This document shows, piece after piece, positions 1 through 5,368 of a stretch of 17,900 nucleotides of DNA; position 1 is the first letter of the stretch; every line of letters starts with the position of its first letter. The notes beneath the pieces are model-generated. The model was given only the letters and a program-made list of their open reading frames with translations. It did no database searches and was not told the DNA's origin. The translations under genes and the position numbers were made by a program. Source of the DNA: Betaproteobacteria bacterium. GTDB taxonomy: Bacteria > Pseudomonadota > Gammaproteobacteria > Burkholderiales > Burkholderiaceae_C. The DNA lies in contig RFPX01000009.1 of assembly GCA_009925955.1 (NCBI GenBank), positions 1-17,900 on the forward strand. The letters are read 5' to 3'.

Positions 1-305
1 GCGCACAGCATGTTGGGGTTCTTCTCCACCAGGATCATCAGCTTCTTGACGCCGGCCAGGGTGGTGGAGCAGCCCACGGGCACCACCGCACCGTTCTCGG
101 CGATGTCGGGGCCGGTGATGGTCACGTCTTTGCTCTCGGTAGGGGCTGAGGTGCCCATGGCCTTCATCAGGTCGGCCATGTTCTTGGCCTCAAAAGCCGC
201 CTTGTTCCAGCTGGCCATCGCCACCTGGGGCAACAGGCCCATGCCGGCCAGCATGCCGGCCACCGCAGCACTGCGCTGCAGCATGTCGCGTCGGGTTTGC
301 ATCAT
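1..305 (-). CDS. soxY: SoxY, sulfur-carrier protein of the Sox complex (N-terminal part, cut by window edge)
   Basis: SoxY with SoxZ carries the sulfur substrate on a C-terminal cysteine in the periplasm during thiosulfate oxidation. Only about 101 N-terminal residues are present; the rest, including the carrier cysteine, lies beyond position 1. The visible part begins Met-Met and has a twin-arginine motif (TRRDMLQ) followed by a hydrophobic stretch ending in an Ala-Met-Ala-like cleavage site, as expected for a Tat-exported SoxY. The mature part ends in a beta-sandwich segment with ILVEKNPNML, typical of SoxY. I chose the first of two adjacent ATG codons because an AGGAG sits six bases upstream. 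The gene is last of three on the minus strand (soxC, soxD, soxY), so soxZ probably follows outside. Identification is by family resemblance and operon context. Confidence 0.85.
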   Translation of the reverse strand, partial: MMQTRRDMLQRSAAVAGMLAGMGLLPQVAMASWNKAAFEAKNMADLMKAMGTSAPTESKDVTITGPDIAENGAVVPVGCSTTLAGVKKLMILVEKNPNMLC

Positions 306-329
306 CGTCTTCTCCTGAGGTGTTGGATG

Positions 330-347
330 CCGCGCCTGCAGGCGCGG
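330..347. repeat. 18-bp perfect palindrome between soxD and soxY
   Basis: CCGCGCCTGCAGGCGCGG reads the same on both strands. In RNA it would fold as a 7-bp GC stem with a TGCA loop. It lies in the roughly 80-base gap between the soxD stop and the soxY ribosome binding site. No T tract follows on the minus strand, so it does not look like an intrinsic terminator. It could be an intercistronic mRNA-stabilising or processing hairpin; that role is inference. Confidence 0.6.
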
Positions 348-387
348 GCGGTTGGATGGGGTAGCGGAAGGTTGGGAGCTCTGGCGT

Positions 388-1500
388 TCAAGGCCTCTTG
401 GCGCCCTGGGCGATCCATTGGGCCAGCACCTGCGCATCCTGCGCCGAAATGCCCTGCGCCGGCATCGGGATCTGCCCCCAGACACCAGAGCCGCCATTCT
501 TGATCCGTTGGGCCAAATAAGCCACCGCATCCGACTTTCCGGCGTACTTGTCAGCCACCTCCTTGAAGGAGGGGCCGACCAGCTTGCGGTCCATCGCGTG
601 GCAGGCTGTACAGGTGTTCTTGGCCAGCATGCCGTTGATGTCCGGCCCCGCGGGAGCGGCGGCTGCTTGAGCGGTGGCCCGGGTCGGGGTTGCCGGCAGC
701 TTGGCATCTGGGCCCGAGCCGGCTGACCGCGTGGTGTCAGCACCGCGCTGCGCCCCCACGATCCGGTTCTGCTCGGCCAGGTTGCCGTGCGCGTTGCGGG
801 CGTGGTCGGGCAGCATGGAAGCCACCGAGGCCTCGGTCGCGCAGTTGCTCATGCAAGCCACTGCCTTCACATCCAGCCGCCCGCTGGTCAGCCCCTTGCC
901 GGGCCACATGGCGTGATCGGTCGTCATGCCCTTGCGGTTGGGCATCCGGTTCTGCACATCGCGGATGTTCTGGTCAGACAAGGTGAAGTTGTCGGGCACG
1001 ATGCCGCCCAGGTTCAGCATGAAGGCCGTCACCGCATACACCTCGTCCACCTTGAGCGACTTCGGTGCGTTCCAAGGCATCGCCCGGTTGATGTAGTCCC
1101 ACAGCGTCGACACCGTGGGCACCTTCATCAGGGTGGTACGGCCCGGGAATGACTCATCCGTCAGACGGGCCACCCGGCCGGTTTCAATGTCCTTGGCGGT
1201 GGTACCGCCGATTAAAGGGGAGAACACCTCGTTGGACTCGCCGAACACGCCATGACAGGAGGCGCATTTGGCCTCCCAGATGTCCTGGCCCTGCGACACC
1301 GTTCCGGCACCTCTGGGCAGCCCCTTGAAGTCGGGGCGAACATCAATGTCCCAGGCGGCGATTTCCTTGGGCGTGGCGGGGCGCCCCAGGCCCGGCAGCA
1401 CTTGGGCCGATACCGATGCAGCCGCGCCGGCCAACAGCGCCACAGCGACGAAGGCGCTTCGCACGACCGCAGCGGTGGGACGATCAAGAAAGCTGGACAT
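388..1500 (-). CDS. soxD: SoxD, dihaem cytochrome c subunit of sulfane dehydrogenase SoxCD
   Basis: SoxD is the cytochrome partner of the molybdoenzyme SoxC; it takes the electrons released when SoxCD oxidises the sulfane sulfur bound to SoxY. The 370-residue protein has a hydrophobic signal segment at about 12-32, one haem site CASCH (Cys79, Cys82, His83) and a second CTACH (Cys297, Cys300, His301), separated by a long N-domain and an Ala/Pro/Thr-rich linker at about 252-288. A likely methionine ligand is in the second domain (PMPAQ, Met346). The start ATG was chosen because GGGGAGG lies six bases upstream; a longer reading without a signal peptide at its start is less likely. It overlaps the end of soxC by 17 bases, so the two are probably translationally coupled. 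The C-terminal domain closely resembles the small cytochrome at 9821-10123. Confidence 0.92.
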   Translation of the reverse strand: MSSFLDRPTAAVVRSAFVAVALLAGAAASVSAQVLPGLGRPATPKEIAAWDIDVRPDFKGLPRGAGTVSQGQDIWEAKCASCHGVFGESNEVFSPLIGGTTAKDIETGRVARLTDESFPGRTTLMKVPTVSTLWDYINRAMPWNAPKSLKVDEVYAVTAFMLNLGGIVPDNFTLSDQNIRDVQNRMPNRKGMTTDHAMWPGKGLTSGRLDVKAVACMSNCATEASVASMLPDHARNAHGNLAEQNRIVGAQRGADTTRSAGSGPDAKLPATPTRATAQAAAAPAGPDINGMLAKNTCTACHAMDRKLVGPSFKEVADKYAGKSDAVAYLAQRIKNGGSGVWGQIPMPAQGISAQDAQVLAQWIAQGAKRP

Positions 1501-2878
1501 TCTTGACCTCCCCACTCTCCTGCACCAACCAGCTTTGAACCGCGTTGTTGTGATAGATCGAGCGTGTGCCTCGGGCTGCGCGCAACTGCCGGTAGGTGGG
1601 CTGCACATAACCCGTGGCGTCGGTGGCACGGCTTTGCACGATCGCCGGTTTACCGTCCCAAACCCAGTCGATGTTGAAGCGCGTGAGGCACTTGCTCATG
1701 ACCGGGCCTTCCAGGCGGGCCGGGCGCCAGTTGCGACCGCCATCGACTGAAACATCGACCTTGGTGACCTTGCCGCGCCCCGACCAGGCCAGGCCACTGA
1801 TGTTGTAGAAGCCCTTGTCGAGCAAGACCTGCCCGCCAGAGGGCGTGGTGACCACGCTCTTGCACTCCTGGGTGCTGGTGTACTGCCGATGCAGCCCGTT
1901 GGGCATGAGGTCGATGTAGTGGATGGCTTCGTCCTTGCTGCCATAGGGCTGGTCGCCCACCTCGATGCGGCGCAGGTACTTCACCCAGCTCACACCCTGT
2001 ACCCCGGGCACCACCAGACGCAGCGGGTAACCATTCTCCGGGCGCAGCATCTCGCCGTTCTGGCCGTAGGCCACGAAGACTTCGCCGCTTTCAATGAGCT
2101 CCATCGGCACGGTTCGCGTCATGGACGAGCCGTCAGCACCCTCGGCCAACACGTAGCGGGCCCGCTTGTAGTCCACACCGCACTGGTCAAGCAGCAGCTT
2201 CAGCGGCACCCCGGTGAACTCACTGCAGGAGATCATGCCGTGGCTGTACTGCACGGTGGGGACCGCCACGTTCCCCCACTCCATGCCGGTGTTGGCACCG
2301 CACTCAATGAAGTGAAAGCGGCTGACGCAGGGCATGCGCATGATCTCGTCCACGGTGAAGACCTTGGGGGTCTTCATCAGCGAAGGGTCCGAACCGTTGA
2401 GCATCAGGCGGTGCTTGGAAGGATCGATGTCCCACCAGCCCTGGTGGTGACGCTCGAAGTGCAGCCCACTGGGGGTGACGATGCCGAACAGGCTTTGCAG
2501 CGGTGCGAAGCTGACGCTGGCTTGGTTGGTTTGCGTCAGGCCAGGGCTTTGGCGGCGCTGGACGTTCTGCTCGTACTTCGAAGGCTTGCCGTAGCCATCG
2601 GTGACCACCGGCATGCCCAGACCCGTGGTGTGGGCCGGCAGGTTCAGGATGTGCGGGTCACCCCCCTCGGGCGGAACCGGGTTGGAAGCCGCCTTGGCAG
2701 GGGATGACGCAGCGCCCGCCACCGCTGCGCCGACCGCCGCAGCGGCCGAGAAAGCCTGCCGGATGAAGCTGCGTCGACCCGCCTTGGCTTCGGCGAACAC
2801 CTGGCGCACGCCTTCAGGCGTGATGAAGTGTTCCGGTGCCTTGCGCAAGCGGCCGGGCCGTTCGCTCGGATTGTTCAC
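1484..2878 (-). CDS. soxC: SoxC, molybdenum cofactor subunit of sulfane dehydrogenase SoxCD
   Basis: SoxC is a periplasmic sulfite-oxidase-family molybdoenzyme which, with SoxD, oxidises the sulfane sulfur of SoxY-bound intermediates. The 464-residue reading begins at a GTG with a strong Shine-Dalgarno (GGAGGAGG) just upstream; a longer reading from an ATG at 2947 would include the Shine-Dalgarno and promoter region and is rejected. A Tat motif RRSFIR is at about 35-40, followed by an Ala-rich hydrophobic stretch. The presumed Mo-ligating cysteine is Cys193 in HFIECGANTG, a motif characteristic of SoxC. The C-terminal third matches the Mo-cofactor dimerisation domain (VDVSVDGGRNW). It is the first gene of the minus-strand sox set seen here and overlaps soxD. 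In SoxCD-containing organisms thiosulfate is oxidised fully to sulfate without stored sulfur; that is family knowledge. Confidence 0.93.
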   Translation of the reverse strand: MNNPSERPGRLRKAPEHFITPEGVRQVFAEAKAGRRSFIRQAFSAAAAVGAAVAGAASSPAKAASNPVPPEGGDPHILNLPAHTTGLGMPVVTDGYGKPSKYEQNVQRRQSPGLTQTNQASVSFAPLQSLFGIVTPSGLHFERHHQGWWDIDPSKHRLMLNGSDPSLMKTPKVFTVDEIMRMPCVSRFHFIECGANTGMEWGNVAVPTVQYSHGMISCSEFTGVPLKLLLDQCGVDYKRARYVLAEGADGSSMTRTVPMELIESGEVFVAYGQNGEMLRPENGYPLRLVVPGVQGVSWVKYLRRIEVGDQPYGSKDEAIHYIDLMPNGLHRQYTSTQECKSVVTTPSGGQVLLDKGFYNISGLAWSGRGKVTKVDVSVDGGRNWRPARLEGPVMSKCLTRFNIDWVWDGKPAIVQSRATDATGYVQPTYRQLRAARGTRSIYHNNAVQSWLVQESGEVKNVQLS

Positions 2879-2882
2879 AGCG

Positions 2883-2890
2883 CCTCCTCC
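2883..2890 (-). promoter_or_regulatory. Shine-Dalgarno that fixes the GTG start of soxC
   Basis: On the minus strand GGAGGAGG is followed by CGCT and then GTG. This strong site supports GTG at 2878 as the soxC start rather than the ATG further upstream. Confidence 0.75.
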
Positions 2891-2900
2891 ATCATCCCTG

Positions 2901-2962
2901 TATATGCGTTTATGCTTATTTATAGAGTATTCTGATTGAATCAGCATTGGCTGATATTCGTA
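2901..2962 (-). promoter_or_regulatory. Candidate promoter/operator region of the sox operon
   Basis: This AT-rich island lies between the hydrolase stop and soxC. On the minus strand it has a TATAAA (2924-2919) that could serve as a -10, but no convincing -35 at 16-18 bases, suggesting a regulated promoter. Just upstream lies an imperfect inverted repeat (minus strand ATCAGC, CAAT, GCTGAT, with GAAT/ATTC flanks) plus a third ATCAG copy, so ATCAG/CTGAT/ATCAG occur in a row. The nine-base ATCAGCATT also occurs near 3906-3914 (minus strand) downstream of the hydrolase promoter. An ArsR-type SoxR or the regulator at 3962 could bind here; this is inference. Confidence 0.45.
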
Positions 2963-2995
2963 CTTACCCGAGGTTGGGTGCGAATCCGCTGTGCA

Positions 2996-3880
2996 TCAGA
3001 CGGCGTTCAGCGGAATCTTGAGGTAGCTCACGCCATTGGCCTCTGCGGGGGGGAGTTCGCCGGCACGGATGTTCACTTGCACCGAGGGCATGATCAGCAC
3101 CGGCATCTCCAGGGTGGCGTCACGGGCCGTGCGCATCTTCACAAAGGCTTCTTCGCTCACGCCGTCGTGCACGTGGATGTTGCGCTCGCGCTGTTCGGCC
3201 ACCGTGGTTTCCCAAGTTACCGCACGGGGGCGACCGTCCACCAAGGGCGGGTAGTCGTGGCACATGAACAGCCGCGTCTGAGGCGGCAGGGCCAGCAGCT
3301 TGCGCACCGAGCGGTACAGGGTGTGGGCATTTCCCCCCGGGAAGTCGCAACGGGCCGTGCCCACATCGGGCATGAACAGGGTGTCGCCCACAAAAACAGC
3401 GTCCCCGATCACATAGGCCACACAAGCCGGCGTGTGACCCGGCACCGACATCACCCGAGCCTGGATTGCACCAATGGAGAAGGTCTCCCCGTCCTGAAAC
3501 AGGTGGTCGAACTGGCTGCCATCGGTCTTGAACTCCGGCTCGAGGTGGAACAGCCCCTTGAAGACTTTTTGCACGCCGTCAATGCCGGCGCCGATCCCAA
3601 TTCGACCGCCCAAATGCTGGCGCAGGTACGGGGCTGCCGAGAGATGGTCCGCATGGGCATGGGTCTCCAGAATCCACTGCACCTTCAGGCCCTTGGCTTT
3701 GACGAAGGCGATGAGTTCATCAGCACCCGTGGTGCGGGTGCGGCCGCTCTTGTGGTCGTAGTTCAGCACGGAGTCGATCACGGCGGCGTGCCCTCCTTCG
3801 CGGTCGTAGACGACATAGGTGACGGTCCACGTCGGGGCATCAAAAAAGGCCTGCACTTGGGGCTTGGGCGTTTCGCTCAT
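2996..3880 (-). CDS. Metallo-beta-lactamase-fold hydrolase, persulfide dioxygenase (ETHE1/Blh)-like
   Basis: The 294-residue protein is a metallo-beta-lactamase-fold enzyme with HAHADH at 74-79, further probable metal ligands His149 (PGHT), Asp166 (GDTLF) and His208. The sequence GTARCDFPGG after GDTLF is typical of the ETHE1/Blh group, which oxidises glutathione persulfide to sulfite and glutathione in the cytoplasm, rather than of glyoxalase II. There is no signal peptide. An AGGAGG lies seven bases before the ATG. It is transcribed divergently from a BigR/SqrR-type repressor, the classic arrangement for such hydrolases, so induction by sulfide or persulfide is expected. Its end is about 117 bases upstream of soxC on the same strand, so read-through into sox is possible. 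Activity is inferred from family. Confidence 0.85.
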   Translation of the reverse strand: MSETPKPQVQAFFDAPTWTVTYVVYDREGGHAAVIDSVLNYDHKSGRTRTTGADELIAFVKAKGLKVQWILETHAHADHLSAAPYLRQHLGGRIGIGAGIDGVQKVFKGLFHLEPEFKTDGSQFDHLFQDGETFSIGAIQARVMSVPGHTPACVAYVIGDAVFVGDTLFMPDVGTARCDFPGGNAHTLYRSVRKLLALPPQTRLFMCHDYPPLVDGRPRAVTWETTVAEQRERNIHVHDGVSEEAFVKMRTARDATLEMPVLIMPSVQVNIRAGELPPAEANGVSYLKIPLNAV

Positions 3881-3905
3881 GGAGGGTCCTCCTCTTTATT
3901 TCATT

Positions 3906-3949
3906 GAATGCTGATGTAACAGTATATTGCAAGACAATCTATCTTTCAA
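3906..3949 (-). promoter_or_regulatory. Minus-strand promoter of the persulfide-dioxygenase-like gene
   Basis: On the minus strand TTGAAA (3949-3944) and TATACT (3926-3921) are separated by exactly 17 bases, a good sigma-70 pattern. A start about seven bases on, near 3914, would give a leader of roughly 35 bases holding the AGGAGG of the downstream gene. The -10 lies in one arm of the inverted repeat 3918-3958 and the -35 begins in the other. Confidence 0.7.
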
Positions 3950-3958
3950 TATACTGTT
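3918..3958. promoter_or_regulatory. Operator: perfect 12-bp inverted repeat with 17-bp spacer
   Basis: AACAGTATATTG (3918-3929) and its exact reverse complement CAATATACTGTT (3947-3958) flank 17 bases. Each arm is itself close to a palindrome (CA-n-TATA-n-TG). The arms coincide with the -10/-35 elements of both divergent promoters, so a dimeric ArsR repressor bound at either arm would block transcription in both directions. The adjacent BigR/SqrR-like gene product is the obvious candidate; binding is inferred. Confidence 0.75.
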
Positions 3959-3962
3959 TGCA
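3927..3962 (+). promoter_or_regulatory. Plus-strand promoter of the ArsR-family regulator, predicted leaderless transcript
   Basis: TTGCAA (3927-3932) and TATACT (3950-3955) are separated by 17 bases. Transcription starting six or seven bases after the -10 would fall at 3961-3962, which is the A of the regulator's first ATG. No Shine-Dalgarno precedes that ATG, so the mRNA may be leaderless. This element mirrors the minus-strand promoter in the same inverted repeat. Confidence 0.65.
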
Positions 3963-4378
3963 TGAGCCCGATTGCTGCCACCTCCCCCAAGCGCCCGGCA
4001 CGGGTGCAAGCGCCCACCGTCATGGTGGTGCCCTCAGATCCGGGTGCGCCGACTGCTGCGCTGGACCTGGCCAAGCTGCGCCAGTCCGCCGCCAGCGCCT
4101 GCCGCCTGCTCAAAACACTGTCCAACCCGGATCGTCTGCTGTTGTTGTGCCAACTCAGCCAGGGCGAGAAAAGCGTGGGTGAACTCGAGGCCCTACTGGG
4201 TATCGGCCAGCCCACACTGTCGCAACAACTCGGCGTGTTGCGAGAAGAGGGGTTGGTCAGCACGCGCCGTGAGGGCAAACACATCCACTACACGGTCGCC
4301 AGCCCTCAGGCCTTGGCTGTGATCGGCGTGCTGTACCAACAGTTCTGTTCATCTTCTATGGAGACCTTGTCATGCTGA
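3962..4378 (+). CDS. ArsR-family sulfur-sensing repressor, BigR/SqrR-like
   Basis: A winged-helix repressor of 138 residues. The DNA-recognition region (QPTLSQQLGVLREEGLV, about 83-99) and the wing (TRREGKHIHY) match the BigR/SqrR/YgaV group. Cys63 (LLLLCQL) and Cys129 (QQFC) are 66 residues apart, the same spacing as the reactive pair of SqrR (Cys41/Cys107), which forms a polysulfide bridge on exposure to persulfide. Translation may start at 3962, as the promoter geometry predicts a leaderless mRNA, or at the in-frame ATG at 4022, which would give 118 residues with cysteines at 43 and 109, nearer to known homologues; neither has a good Shine-Dalgarno. It overlaps the next gene by seven bases. 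It probably represses itself, the divergent hydrolase and the downstream transporters, released by sulfide-derived persulfides. Confidence 0.88.
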   Translation: MSPIAATSPKRPARVQAPTVMVVPSDPGAPTAALDLAKLRQSAASACRLLKTLSNPDRLLLLCQLSQGEKSVGELEALLGIGQPTLSQQLGVLREEGLVSTRREGKHIHYTVASPQALAVIGVLYQQFCSSSMETLSC

Positions 4379-4803
4379 TCGACTGGAACCACTTCACACC
4401 CGGGCTTTCATTGGCCGGCGGGGTCCTGCTGGGCTTGGCCTCGGCGCTGTTCATCCTGGTCAACGGCCGCATCCTGGGCATCAGCGGCATCTTGGGGGGG
4501 CTGCTCATCCCCAAGGCGGGTGATGTGGCATGGCGCGTGGCCTTTGTGCTCGGCCTCTTGGCCGCTCCCATGCTGTATGCCGGCCTGCGGGGCCCCTGGG
4601 AGGTGCGGATCGAGGCCGGATGGGGCACGGTGGTGGCGGCCGGGCTCTTGGTGGGCATCGGCACGCGCTATGCGTCGGGCTGCACCAGTGGCCATGGGGT
4701 ATGCGGGCTCTCGCGCCTGTCGCCTCGGTCCTTGGTGGCCACCGTCAGCTTCATGGCCGCGGGATTTGTTGTCGTCTACCTGGTTCGACACGCCCTGGGC
4801 TGA
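4372..4803 (+). CDS. YeeE/YedE-type sulfur transporter, first half (PmpA-like)
   Basis: A 143-residue inner-membrane protein with about four hydrophobic segments (roughly 13-31, 34-48, 54-72, 84-100, 121-138). It has the conserved cysteine motif GCTSGHGVCG at 103-112, as in the YeeE/YedE (TsuA) family, whose studied members take up thiosulfate through rows of conserved cysteines. The full-length family is about twice this size; here the second half is a separate gene 45 bases downstream, as in known two-gene PmpA/PmpB pairs. The ATG lies inside the end of the regulator gene (seven-base overlap), preceded by GGAG. Control by the upstream repressor is expected. Substrate could be thiosulfate or another sulfur compound; not determinable here. 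Confidence 0.83.
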   Translation: MLIDWNHFTPGLSLAGGVLLGLASALFILVNGRILGISGILGGLLIPKAGDVAWRVAFVLGLLAAPMLYAGLRGPWEVRIEAGWGTVVAAGLLVGIGTRYASGCTSGHGVCGLSRLSPRSLVATVSFMAAGFVVVYLVRHALG

Positions 4804-4848
4804 TCACGCCACCCCCGGTCCATTCCTCCCATTTTTTGGAGTACCCCC

Positions 4849-5304
4849 ATGAAACGCATCCTCGAACACGGCCTGTCTGAGTTCCTCATCGGCTTGCTCT
4901 TCGGCTTCGGCCTGATCCTCTCGGGCATGACCGACCCCGGCAAGGTGGTGGGCTTTCTCGACCTCTTCGGCACCTGGGATCCGTCCCTGGCCTTCGTCAT
5001 GGGCGGGGCCATCGCGGTGGGCGTGCTGGCCTTCGGCATGGCCCGCAAGCGCACCACCAACTTCCTGGGTGGCGCCATGCGCCTGCCCACATCCAACGAC
5101 ATCAATGCACGCCTGGTCGTGGGCAGCCTGCTGTTCGGAGCAGGTTGGGGCTTGGCGGGCTTCTGCCCGGGGCCCGCGCTGGTGTCGCTGGGTGCAGGCC
5201 AGGACAAAGCCGTGGTCTTCGTGATCGCCATGGTCTTGGGCATGTTGGCGTTTGAAGTGCTGGAGCGCAGAAAAGCCAAGGCCCAGGCCGTCGGTGCTGC
5301 ATGA
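4849..5304 (+). CDS. YeeE/YedE-type sulfur transporter, second half (PmpB-like)
   Basis: A 151-residue membrane protein of the DUF6691/YeeE group. Hydrophobic segments occur at about 11-26, 46-64, 88-104 and 120-135; the conserved cysteine motif is GFCPGPALVS with Cys106. It follows the first half-transporter and has GGAG six bases or so before its ATG. Together the two products would form one pseudo-symmetrical transporter equivalent to a full-length YeeE. The linked regulator, persulfide dioxygenase and SulP gene point to uptake or handling of thiosulfate or related sulfane sulfur. The C-terminus is short and basic (ERRKAKAQ), presumably cytoplasmic. Confidence 0.83.
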   Translation: MKRILEHGLSEFLIGLLFGFGLILSGMTDPGKVVGFLDLFGTWDPSLAFVMGGAIAVGVLAFGMARKRTTNFLGGAMRLPTSNDINARLVVGSLLFGAGWGLAGFCPGPALVSLGAGQDKAVVFVIAMVLGMLAFEVLERRKAKAQAVGAA

Positions 5305-5368
5305 AGAAGGGATACGCGCCGGGTCCGTACGCAGCGTCACCAGTCCTCAGAGCCCTCAAGCACCGCGC

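Noticed and set aside
1889..2707. Plus-strand open frame opposite soxC
   Set aside because: Shadow frame; soxC on the other strand is unambiguous.
2879..2947. Longer soxC start at the ATG 2947
   Set aside because: It would translate the Shine-Dalgarno and AT-rich promoter region; GTG at 2878 has an ideal ribosome binding site.
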